A stretch of DNA of 45,360 nucleotides from positions 1 to 45,360 of the forward strand of contig CAUDHE010000005.1 of assembly GCA_958449275.1 (NCBI GenBank). The letters run 5' to 3'. Numbering within the stretch: position 1 is the first letter of the stretch; every line of letters begins with the position of its first letter. The notes below the pieces were generated by a model, which was not told the origin of the DNA, searched no databases, and was given only the letters and a program-made list of their open reading frames with translations. The DNA comes from an uncultured Alistipes sp. (lineage in GTDB: Bacteria > Bacteroidota > Bacteroidia > Bacteroidales > Rikenellaceae). The position numbers and the translations under genes were made by a program. Shown here piece by piece: positions 16,513 through 23,883 of the stretch.

Positions 16513-17838
16513 CTATCTCCTCAATTCCAGTATAAGAGGATGATCGCTCACCTCCAACTCGATTTCGGCCGCACGCTTCACCGACCGCACGGGCGACGCA
16601 CCGACCGTAGGATCGTAGACGCGGACTTCGGCATGGCGCGCGGGCAGCTTAACCGTCACCGCGTCGCTCCCCTCGACCCGCTCGCCCCACACCACTATCC
16701 AGTAGCTGCCGTCGCTCTTGCGCAACAACAGATCGTGAGCCGTAACGGGCAAGGGCGAGATCGTATATGCCAATGCGCCCGTTTTGGCAGGACCGTCATC
16801 GTGCAGTATGGTCGTCATGTTGTGCAGCCAATCGGCCGCCTTGCGTCTCGTAACGTAATCGGCGGCATAGAGTCCGAACGCGCCGTCGGGATCGTCCAGC
16901 AATTCGTATATGAAGGTCTTGTCCCACCCGCGGACGAACTGCGCGAGAAACAGATTCAGATAGTTGCACCCCTGCACATGCTCGGTGACGCGGCCGTCGC
17001 AGTCGCCCGTGCGCACGCCCGTCTCGGTGGTGACGCGCGGCAGAGTTTCGAGTTCGCGTCGAGAGTAACCATCGAACTTTCGGAGCCACGTACGGCCGAA
17101 GTTGCCGTAGAGGCCGTCGGCATGGCACTCGGGCGAAGGATCGGCCGCGTTCCACACCTGATTGTCATACGGAGCATCGGGCCGGCTCGGATGGTACATG
17201 TAATTATGAACGTTGGCGTAATCGGCATATACCGTACCCGCGGGCATTTGCGTCGCGGCATCGGCGGGGATCTTCAGGAACTGCAATCCGCAATCGTCGG
17301 TCTGCGCCCCGACCTCGCTCACACCGTAAACGGGATAACGTTTCAACACGGGGTCGGCTTTCACCCGCGCATAGAGATCGCGCTGAAACTCGGCCACGGG
17401 CATCCACGAAAGTTCCCCGCCGCCCTTTACGCCCTTATAGGTCAGACCGCCGAAATTGTTGGGTTCGTTGGGACCCTCGATCGCCAGCAGCGCACCCGCG
17501 TCGTGCAGTTCGCGAGCCATGCGCAGCACGGCTTCCAAATCGCCGTCGCGCGTGCCGCTGCCCGAACCCATGACCACCTTCACACCCGCCCGTCGGTGCA
17601 GGAGTATCATTCCCGACATGTCGTAATTGCCGTCGGCGGCATCGCGCACGTTGCGCACACCCGTATATCGCAACAACGGCGCGATACGCGAAGCATCCTG
17701 CCCGTGTTGCACATGCACGCACACGCCTATGGAATTCAGAAAATCGACCGCCGAGGCGGCACGTCTCTTTTCGCCGCCTGAAGCTGAAAATATGACGGCC
17801 GGCAACACGGCAGCCGCGAACAACGCGCGTCCGATCAT
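16513..17838 (-). CDS. Secreted glycoside hydrolase with a clan GH-A-type barrel
   Basis: The 441-residue protein has an N-terminal signal peptide (about 1-21). A TIM barrel follows whose strands begin FLNSIGVCVHV, YTGVRNVRDA and AGVKVVMGSG. The acid/base candidate is Glu125 in IEGPNEPNN (strand 4) and the nucleophile candidate is Glu272 in VTTETGVRTG (strand 7), the usual clan GH-A placement. A C-terminal beta domain (about 355-441, AYTISPLPVTAHDLLLRKSDGSYWIVVWGE) closes it, as in GH39- and GH30-like enzymes. I cannot assign the GH family. It precedes the lipoprotein by 100 bases and follows the antiporter by 4 bases, so it probably belongs to the same unit. Confidence 0.8.
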   Translation of the reverse strand: MIGRALFAAAVLPAVIFSASGGEKRRAASAVDFLNSIGVCVHVQHGQDASRIAPLLRYTGVRNVRDAADGNYDMSGMILLHRRAGVKVVMGSGSGTRDGDLEAVLRMARELHDAGALLAIEGPNEPNNFGGLTYKGVKGGGELSWMPVAEFQRDLYARVKADPVLKRYPVYGVSEVGAQTDDCGLQFLKIPADAATQMPAGTVYADYANVHNYMYHPSRPDAPYDNQVWNAADPSPECHADGLYGNFGRTWLRKFDGYSRRELETLPRVTTETGVRTGDCDGRVTEHVQGCNYLNLFLAQFVRGWDKTFIYELLDDPDGAFGLYAADYVTRRKAADWLHNMTTILHDDGPAKTGALAYTISPLPVTAHDLLLRKSDGSYWIVVWGERVEGSDAVTVKLPARHAEVRVYDPTVGASPVRSVKRAAEIELEVSDHPLILELRR

Positions 17839-17842
17839 AACG

Positions 17843-18820
17843 TTATTTTATCAACATGATTACATAACCTACGTAAATTGCCAGATACACGGCGCCCTCC
17901 GCGCGGGTGATGCGCCTCACGCCTATGACCGAGGCCGAGACGAGCAACAGCACGGCCGACCCGACCACCATCCAGATGTCGAGCGGCGTTATCGTCGACG
18001 CCGTAAGCGGCCGGACCGTCGAGCTCGCGCCCAAGATGAACAGTATGTTGAATATGTTCGATCCGATTATGTTGCCCACCGCCATCGAGAACTTGCCTTT
18101 CGCGACGGCCGATATGCTCGACGCCAGTTCGGGCAGCGAGGTGCCCGCAGCCACTATGGTGATAGCTATGATCGACTCGCTCACGCCCCACGAGCGCGCT
18201 ATCGCCTCGGCCGACTTGAGACACAGCTCGCCGCCGCCGATCAAACCGCCGAGGCCCGCGGCGATAAGCAGGCAGATGACCGTTATCGGCATGGGGTTCT
18301 TGTCCGAGGGCGCAGCGTCGTCGCGCGCCTCGGCGGCAGGTCCGTTGCGTCGCGCCGAACGTATCGACCAGATTATCACCGCCACATACGCCGCGAGCAT
18401 CGCCACGCCCTCCGCACGACCTATCCTGCCGCCCGCTTCGCGCACCGTTTGGTCGCCGAATACGACGGCCGCCAGCACCAGCGACGCGCCGATGCAGATC
18501 GGAATGTCGCGGCGTATGTTCTCGCGGGTGAAGACAAGCGGTCTTATCAGGGCGCAAACGCCCAAAATGACCAGCGTATTGAACAGATTGGAGCCCGTCA
18601 CGTTGCCTATCGACATCGCGCCGTTGCTTTCGGCAGCCGACAAGACGCTTACGGTCAACTCGGGCATGGAGGTGCCGACGGCCACGACCGTCAGGCCCAC
18701 GATGAACTCGGGCACGCGGAAACGCGCCGCCAAAGCCGTCGAACCGCGGGTGAGCATCTCGGCGCATACGGCCAACAGTACGAGGCCGACAAGAAGCAGA
18801 AGATAGTCCATAATCAACAA
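17843..18820 (-). CDS. Calcium/sodium antiporter (CaCA family, YrbG-type)
   Basis: This is an inner-membrane cation exchanger of 325 residues with the two inverted alpha repeats of the family: GTSMPE at 49-54 with GN-x3-GSN at 72-78, and GTSLPE at 226-231 with GN-x2-GSN at 249-254. About ten membrane helices are split by a hydrophilic loop (about 153-178). It most likely exports calcium against sodium or protons. The start may be the first or the fourth codon (MLIMDYLL), since both are ATG. It is followed after 4 bases by the glycosidase gene, an unusual partner for an ion exchanger. Confidence 0.93.
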   Translation of the reverse strand: MLIMDYLLLLVGLVLLAVCAEMLTRGSTALAARFRVPEFIVGLTVVAVGTSMPELTVSVLSAAESNGAMSIGNVTGSNLFNTLVILGVCALIRPLVFTRENIRRDIPICIGASLVLAAVVFGDQTVREAGGRIGRAEGVAMLAAYVAVIIWSIRSARRNGPAAEARDDAAPSDKNPMPITVICLLIAAGLGGLIGGGELCLKSAEAIARSWGVSESIIAITIVAAGTSLPELASSISAVAKGKFSMAVGNIIGSNIFNILFILGASSTVRPLTASTITPLDIWMVVGSAVLLLVSASVIGVRRITRAEGAVYLAIYVGYVIMLIK

Positions 18821-18834
18821 TACTTTTTTCGGGC

Positions 18835-18926
18835 AGCAGCCTGCGTGGAACGCTTGCTAACGTCGAGTGAGCTGCGGGCCTCCGCGGGGCGAGGCTGCGG
18901 CCCGCGCGACTCTGACGAGTCGCACA
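18835..18926 (+). repeat. REP-like repeat, locus 3
   Basis: An outer stem GCGGGCC (18874-18880) with GGCCCGC (18899-18905) encloses TCCGCGGGGCGAGGCTGC, and the end hairpin GCGACTC-TGAC-GAGTCGC (18906-18923) follows. The 18-base interior is identical to that of locus 6, while the stem arms differ by paired changes. It fills the space between the HAD gene and the antiporter. Confidence 0.75.
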
Positions 18927-18934
18927 CTATCTAA

Positions 18935-19801
18935 CTAATCCCTCCCGTGCGCCCGGCGCAGCAGTTCGCCCAGCACGCCTATATTGTCGGCGATGATCTC
19001 GGGTTGGCGCGGCGCGGCATCGGCCACGTCGAGCGTCGTCTCGCCAGAGAGTACCAGCACGCCCATAGCTCCCGCGTTATGAGCCATTTCAATATCGGTG
19101 TATATGCGGTCGCCCACCATCGCTATGCGGTCGGGCTGCAATCCGTAGCGGCGTTCTATGCCCGTCAGCATGTTGGGATCGGGCTTGCCCAGCGTTATAT
19201 CGGGACGGCGCCCCGTGGCATGCTCGATGCACTTGCATATCGAACCGCAGTCGACCAGCACCACCCGCTGGTCGGTGGGACACACGCGGTCGGGATTGGT
19301 AGCTACGTAGGGCAACCCCTGCGACACCCACCATGCGGCACGGCACAGACGCTCGTAACTCAGCGTCATGTCGAATGCCGCCACCACCGCATCGGGCACG
19401 TCGTCGGGATCGTCGGTCGTCGATTCGAAGCCCGCTTTCTCGAACTCCGATATCATGCTCGGCGTCCCGAGCAGAAACAATCGCCGTGCCGAGGGGTAAC
19501 GGCTGCGGATGTAGTCGATGGTCGCCAGCGAGGTGGTATACATCTCCTCGGCCGAAGCCTCGATGCCGAGCGCAGCGAGCTTGCGCAGATAGTCGTCGAT
19601 CGACCGCGACGGGTTGTTGGTGAGGAACGAATAGGTTATGCCCATCTCCCTGAGGCTCGCCAGAAACGGCTTGGTGCAGTCGAAGAGCGATTTGCCCATG
19701 TAAATGGTACCGTCCATGTCCAGAGCGACGTGGCGGATGCGCCGCAGACGCTCCGCGAGCTCCTCATCGCCGAAAATCGAGCGATATTTTTCGAATTTCA
19801 T
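18935..19801 (-). CDS. HAD-IIA hydrolase (NagD-like)
   Basis: The 288-residue phosphatase of the HAD superfamily has motif I DMDGTIY (Asp28, Asp30), motif II SFLTNNPSRS, a C2 cap typical of subfamily IIA, the lysine of LGKPDPNML, and motif III/IV GDRIYTDIE. Relatives dephosphorylate nucleotides, phosphoglycolate or glycerol phosphate. The ATG at 19801 is preferred; the frame runs further upstream but that part overlaps the SPOR gene and has no homologous features. It lies 35 bases after the SPOR gene and ends beside a REP-like repeat. Confidence 0.9.
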   Translation of the reverse strand: MKFEKYRSIFGDEELAERLRRIRHVALDMDGTIYMGKSLFDCTKPFLASLREMGITYSFLTNNPSRSIDDYLRKLAALGIEASAEEMYTTSLATIDYIRSRYPSARRLFLLGTPSMISEFEKAGFESTTDDPDDVPDAVVAAFDMTLSYERLCRAAWWVSQGLPYVATNPDRVCPTDQRVVLVDCGSICKCIEHATGRRPDITLGKPDPNMLTGIERRYGLQPDRIAMVGDRIYTDIEMAHNAGAMGVLVLSGETTLDVADAAPRQPEIIADNIGVLGELLRRAHGRD

Positions 19802-19836
19802 GATATTGAGGTTTAGTAGTCCTAAAATACGGCAGG

Positions 19837-20307
19837 TTACTGCTCTTTCTTGACGAAGTCGTCGATATCCATTTCGCGGCTCTGCGAAATGGCCTTGGGG
19901 AATACCGAGCGTATGCGCCACAATTCGATGATCGCCTCCTCCTTGGTGAGGTAACGACCGGCCGTCACGTAGAACGACGGACTCTCGTAATACATCTTCA
20001 CCTCGATGTCGGAGAAGTTCTCCTCGAACGTCCGTTTGGCCTTTATGGCGTTTTCGCGCGCCTTTTGGGTGTTGTCCGAGAGGATCAGAATGGTGTAACC
20101 GTTCACCCGCGTGCGTTTGGGGCGTTGTTCGACGGCGCGCACAGCCTGCGCCGCATCGCTCTGCTCGGTGACGACCACCCGATCGCGGCCCGCCGCCAGA
20201 CGGCTGCGCACGCCGCTCGTCTCCTGCGCCTGCGTGCGGCCCGTTCCGAATGTCGCCGCCGCCAACAGCGTTAAAAATAACAATCTCATAAGTTTCGTAT
20301 TTTTCAT
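19837..20307 (-). CDS. Secreted SPOR-domain protein
   Basis: The 156-residue protein has a signal peptide (about 1-27) and a SPOR domain in the C-terminal half (YTILILSDNTQKARENAIKAKRTF, then VKMYYESPSFYVTAGRYLTKEEA). SPOR domains bind denuded septal peptidoglycan, so the product is expected at the division site or cell wall in the periplasm. The start overlaps the stop of the upstream lipoprotein gene by four bases (ATGA), which indicates coupled translation. Its partner in the wall is unknown. Confidence 0.88.
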   Translation of the reverse strand: MKNTKLMRLLFLTLLAAATFGTGRTQAQETSGVRSRLAAGRDRVVVTEQSDAAQAVRAVEQRPKRTRVNGYTILILSDNTQKARENAIKAKRTFEENFSDIEVKMYYESPSFYVTAGRYLTKEEAIIELWRIRSVFPKAISQSREMDIDDFVKKEQ

Positions 20308-20849
20308 TGGTCGCCGCCCGGCTCGGGCAACGACTCCGTAAATTCATCCAGTGCCCGCCACACCTCGTCGAGCATGCGGGACGGCACGGCTTCGGTCAGC
20401 GGCACCACCCCCTGCTTCGCCGCCTCGCCGCGAACGATACCCGAACGCACCGCGGTTTCAAGTTCGATACCTATATCGCTCGCATCGCGACGGCGAACAG
20501 CGGCCCGCAGCGACAGCGCGGCCGAGTTATGCGCCACGTTCACCCGCAAAGGCACCGCCACCTCGGCCGTGCGGCGCGGCGGAATCCTCACAGCCTCGGC
20601 GAGCGTGAGCATGGCCGCCCTGCGACCTCGGTACGAGATCCGCAGACGGCCGTTCAATATCTTCACCCCGCGCGAGGGATTGTCCACCGTCACCGCGAGC
20701 GTTACGAGCGACGGAATATCGTCGCCGTCGGAGAACTCGACTTCGGCAAGCCGCACGCCCGTCACCGACGGTGTGCGACCGACATCGGCCGCACACCCCG
20801 CAAGGCTGAGCGCCGCCAAGACCGCGAATAGAACCCGTCGCGCGCCCAT
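20304..20849 (-). CDS. LEA type 2-like lipoprotein
   Basis: The 181-residue product has a lipoprotein signal ending in LAGC (Cys19). A beta-sandwich of the LEA2/WHy type follows, with VTLAVTVDNPSRGVKILNG and the paired strand VRIPPRRTAEVAVPLRV (this pattern of NP-x-x-x-x-I and P-x-x-T-x-x-V-x-V-P is typical). Such proteins are periplasmic-facing and of unknown function; in plants the domain protects against desiccation. It sits 3 bases after ubiE and overlaps the SPOR gene by 4 bases. Confidence 0.8.
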   Translation of the reverse strand: MGARRVLFAVLAALSLAGCAADVGRTPSVTGVRLAEVEFSDGDDIPSLVTLAVTVDNPSRGVKILNGRLRISYRGRRAAMLTLAEAVRIPPRRTAEVAVPLRVNVAHNSAALSLRAAVRRRDASDIGIELETAVRSGIVRGEAAKQGVVPLTEAVPSRMLDEVWRALDEFTESLPEPGGDQ

Positions 20850-20852
20850 GCG

Positions 20853-21575
20853 TCAGGGTTTGCGGCCGATGTATATCTGCGCTATGCCGAGGCTCTGGCT
20901 GCGGCGCCTGCAATCGACGAATCCCGCTTCGCGCATTATCTCGAGAAACCGCTCGGGCGAGGGGAACTCGGCTATCGACGCGGGCAGGTAGTCGTAGGCC
21001 TCGCGATCGTGCGACACCAGTCCGCCGACCGGCCCCAGCACATGGTTCGAATAGAGTCCGTAGAGCCGCCGCACCAACGAGTTGCGCGGCATCGAAAATT
21101 CGAGTATCACGGCATGGCCGCCGCTTCGCAGCGAGCGTCGGATCTCGGCCAGCCCCGCCTCGAGGTTGCCGAAGTTGCGCACGCCGAAAGCCACCGTCGC
21201 CACGTCGATCACGCCGTCGGCCACATCCAGCCTCTCGGCATCGCCCTGATAAAGCACTATGTGGTCGTCCAGCCCTTTGCGGCGCACCTTCTCGGCCGCC
21301 ACCGCCAGCATATTCTCCGACAAGTCGACCCCCATTATGCGCGCCTTGCCGATGCGCCCTGCCATCTTGATGGCCAGATCGCCCGTGCCCGTGGCCAGAT
21401 CGAGAATCCTCAACGGCTTCATGCGGCGCACGATGCGCACCACGCGACGCCGCCACAGCTTGTCGATCGAGAGCGAAAAGATATGATTCAAACGGTCGTA
21501 AGTGGGAGCTATGTTGTCGAACATCTCGGCAACCTCCTCCTTTTTGCTTTTGCGTGACGAATTGTAAGGTTTCAT
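20853..21575 (-). CDS. ubiE: Demethylmenaquinone methyltransferase
   Basis: The 240-residue SAM-dependent enzyme performs the last C-methylation of menaquinone synthesis (also called MenG). Motif I is LDLATGTGD (58-66), the acidic loop is GVDLSENML (82-90), and the family signature FGVRN and VILEFSMP are present. The N-terminal VAEMFDNIAPTYDRLNH is the UbiE/MenG signature. It lies 45 bases downstream of an ABC permease gene and 3 bases before the LEA2 lipoprotein. Naming is secure at family level; menaquinone rather than ubiquinone is expected in this phylum. Confidence 0.95.
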   Translation of the reverse strand: MKPYNSSRKSKKEEVAEMFDNIAPTYDRLNHIFSLSIDKLWRRRVVRIVRRMKPLRILDLATGTGDLAIKMAGRIGKARIMGVDLSENMLAVAAEKVRRKGLDDHIVLYQGDAERLDVADGVIDVATVAFGVRNFGNLEAGLAEIRRSLRSGGHAVILEFSMPRNSLVRRLYGLYSNHVLGPVGGLVSHDREAYDYLPASIAEFPSPERFLEIMREAGFVDCRRRSQSLGIAQIYIGRKP

Positions 21576-21620
21576 TATGCTGTTTCTGCGCGCCTTTACG
21601 GCAGTGACGTAAAAGCGCCG

Positions 21621-22883
21621 CTATTGTTTATATTTCAACGACTCCTCGGGACTTATCCGCGCCACGATCATCGACGGCAGCCACATAGCCGCCACCGTCA
21701 CGGCCAGCGCACCCGCATTAAGCGCCGCCCACCACCACGCCTCCACGCGCACGGGCAGCACCGAGAGCATGTAACCCGACGGATTGAGGGTCACGGGCTC
21801 GAAAAAAAATTGAACGGCCGCCAACCCCAGTCCGACGACATTGCCCCACACCGCACCGCGGACGAAAAGCATCGCCGCGCGCCACAGAAATATTCGGCGG
21901 ATGGCCGAATTGCGCATGCCCGCCGCCTTCAGCGTGCCTATCATGCCCGTACGGTCGAGCACCATGATGAGCATCGCCGAGGTCATGTTGAAAAGCGCGA
22001 CGATCATCATTATGGCGATTACGACGCGCGCATTGACGCCGTGCGCCTTCAGCCAGTCGTAAACCACGGGATAGCGCATCTCCGAAGTGGCCGCCATGCA
22101 CGATCCCGCACTCTCGTCGCCGTCGTAAAAGGCATCGTCGAGCACGGACTCTATCTCTTCGGCCGCGGCGTCGACGTTTTTCGGATCGTCGAGCGTTATC
22201 TCGTAACCCGTTATCTCGTTCCGCTCCCACGAAGCAGCTCTCTGCACGCTGCGCAGGTCGGTGAGTGCGATAACGCCGTCCAACTCGTCGAATCCCGTAT
22301 GGTATATGCCCGCTATCCTGAAGCGGTCGCGATGCGGTACGGCATCTCCGTCGACGAACAGAGCCTCGATCTTGTCGCCCACGCCTACGAGCAAACTCCG
22401 AGCCGTGGTACGCGATACGAGCAGTTCCCGGCCCCGCTCCTCACCGCGCATGGCGGGCAGTTCGCCGTCGACCAGATGCGCGCGCCACCATGCGTCGTCG
22501 AAACCCTCGCCGACACCCTTTATGCGGAGTCCCGTAACCCGATCGCCCGACTTGACCATACATCCCGCCACCGCATACGGCACCGCCGAAATTACGCGGT
22601 CGCAGCGGCGAAGACGATCGAGCAGCCCGAGACTAAGGGGCAGAGGATCGGAGTCGGAACCTCCCGCACCCGAGACGTCGAACACCTGAATGTCGCCGGT
22701 CGGACCGCGCAGGTCGTCGTATATCTCATGGCGGAAACCCGACACGACGGCCAGCGTAAGAATCATGACGGCTACGCCCGATGCCGCCGACGCCACGGCT
22801 ATGCGCATTATCGCGGCCGCGCGCGATCCGCGGTCGTGACGGGCCGTACGGGCCGCCAGCATATATTCGACATTCGTTCGCAT
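21621..22883 (-). CDS. LolC/LolE-type ABC transporter permease
   Basis: The 420-residue FtsX-fold permease starts with the family sequence (YMLAARTAR near the start, then ASAASGVAVMILTLAVVSGFRHEI as the first membrane helix). A large periplasmic domain follows (about 50-265) and then three C-terminal helices (about 270-300, 325-350, 375-400) with the LKAAGMRNSAIRRIFLWRAA coupling region. It probably extracts outer-membrane lipoproteins with an ATPase partner that is not in this window. The gene heads the run to the HAD gene and is divergent from the YugP-type protease, sharing a compact promoter region. Confidence 0.88.
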   Translation of the reverse strand: MRTNVEYMLAARTARHDRGSRAAAIMRIAVASAASGVAVMILTLAVVSGFRHEIYDDLRGPTGDIQVFDVSGAGGSDSDPLPLSLGLLDRLRRCDRVISAVPYAVAGCMVKSGDRVTGLRIKGVGEGFDDAWWRAHLVDGELPAMRGEERGRELLVSRTTARSLLVGVGDKIEALFVDGDAVPHRDRFRIAGIYHTGFDELDGVIALTDLRSVQRAASWERNEITGYEITLDDPKNVDAAAEEIESVLDDAFYDGDESAGSCMAATSEMRYPVVYDWLKAHGVNARVVIAIMMIVALFNMTSAMLIMVLDRTGMIGTLKAAGMRNSAIRRIFLWRAAMLFVRGAVWGNVVGLGLAAVQFFFEPVTLNPSGYMLSVLPVRVEAWWWAALNAGALAVTVAAMWLPSMIVARISPEESLKYKQ

Positions 22884-22954
22884 CCGTTCTCCGCCTCGGT
22901 ACGCCGCTGCATACGATTCCGCAGAGCGCCCCCTTATTTATTGAATAAGCAGTA

Positions 22955-22983
22955 CAAAGTTAGACAAAAAATTCGTACTTTTG
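22955..22983. promoter_or_regulatory. Overlapping divergent -7 boxes
   Basis: TAACTTTG on the minus strand (22962-22955) points towards the permease gene and TACTTTTG on the plus strand (22976-22983) points towards the protease gene, 13 bases apart. Neither has a clear -33 TTG at 20 bases. The plus-strand leader of about 140 bases holds a GCGGC-GAAA-GCCGC hairpin at 23002-23015. Confidence 0.5.
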
Positions 22984-23130
22984 CGTAATTAAGGACGACA
23001 AGCGGCGAAAGCCGCCAAGTTATTCCGCCGCCGCGGCCGAAGCGCGCGGCACGAACGTTGATCGGACAGAGGCGTCGGCACCGCGGCGCAGCGCAAACAA
23101 CCGATTGGTTAATACTTAATTAGTAAAGAT

Positions 23131-23883
23131 ATGTTACAGTTCTTGCAGATGGCGCAGGATTATTACGGCGCCGAAAACGGTTTCGCGACGGGCATTTCGT
23201 CATCGGGATCGATATTGTTGATGATCGCCATAGCCGTGGCGGGATACATAGTGCAGGCACGCCTGCAATCGGTCTTCGCCAAATATTCGCAGGTGGGATT
23301 CCCCGGCAACCTGACGGGCGCCGAGGTAGCCGAAAAGATGCTTCGCGACAACAATATCCGAAACGTGAAGGTGACGCACGTGGCGGGCGCGCTCACCGAC
23401 CATTTCAATCCGCAGAACATGACCGTCAACCTGAGCGACAGCGTATATTCGTCGCGCAGCATAGCGGCGGCGGCCGTCGCCTGCCACGAGTGCGGCCACG
23501 CCGTGCAGCACGCGCAGGGCTACGCGCCGCTGGCCATGCGTTCGGCACTGGTACCCATAGTCAGCTTCTCGTCGCGGATAGCCACATGGGTCATAATAGC
23601 GGGCATAGCGCTGCTGGCTGCCACCGACAATCCCGTAGTGTGCTGGATCGGCATAGCGCTCATCGCCATGTCGGCCATATTCTCGATCGTGACGCTGCCC
23701 GTCGAGTACAACGCTTCGCAGCGCGCACTCGAATGGCTCGAATCGAGCCGCACGCTTCAGGGCGTGCAGCTCTCGTATGCCCGTGAAGCGCTGCGCTGGG
23801 CCGCACGCACCTATCTGGTAGCCGCACTTAGCGCCATAGCTACGGTACTTTATTACGTTTCACTCATTTCGCGCCGCAATTAA
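23131..23883 (+). CDS. YugP-type membrane zinc metallopeptidase
   Basis: The 250-residue protein of the Zn_peptidase_2 family has an N-terminal membrane helix (about 24-43) and the zinc motif HECGH (119-123), preceded by the family sequences VTHVAGALTDHFNP and VNLSDSVYSS. Two or three more membrane helices follow (about 140-185 and 225-246), with a Glu in LPVEYNASQRAL as probable third ligand. The substrate is unknown. The stop and the next start share one base (TAATG), so the gene is coupled to the SGNH gene. Confidence 0.9.
   Translation: MLQFLQMAQDYYGAENGFATGISSSGSILLMIAIAVAGYIVQARLQSVFAKYSQVGFPGNLTGAEVAEKMLRDNNIRNVKVTHVAGALTDHFNPQNMTVNLSDSVYSSRSIAAAAVACHECGHAVQHAQGYAPLAMRSALVPIVSFSSRIATWVIIAGIALLAATDNPVVCWIGIALIAMSAIFSIVTLPVEYNASQRALEWLESSRTLQGVQLSYAREALRWAARTYLVAALSAIATVLYYVSLISRRN

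Noticed and set aside
20000..20347. Extended start for the HAD hydrolase frame
   Set aside because: The extension overlaps the SPOR gene antiphase and lacks any family feature; the ATG at 19801 begins just before the HAD core.
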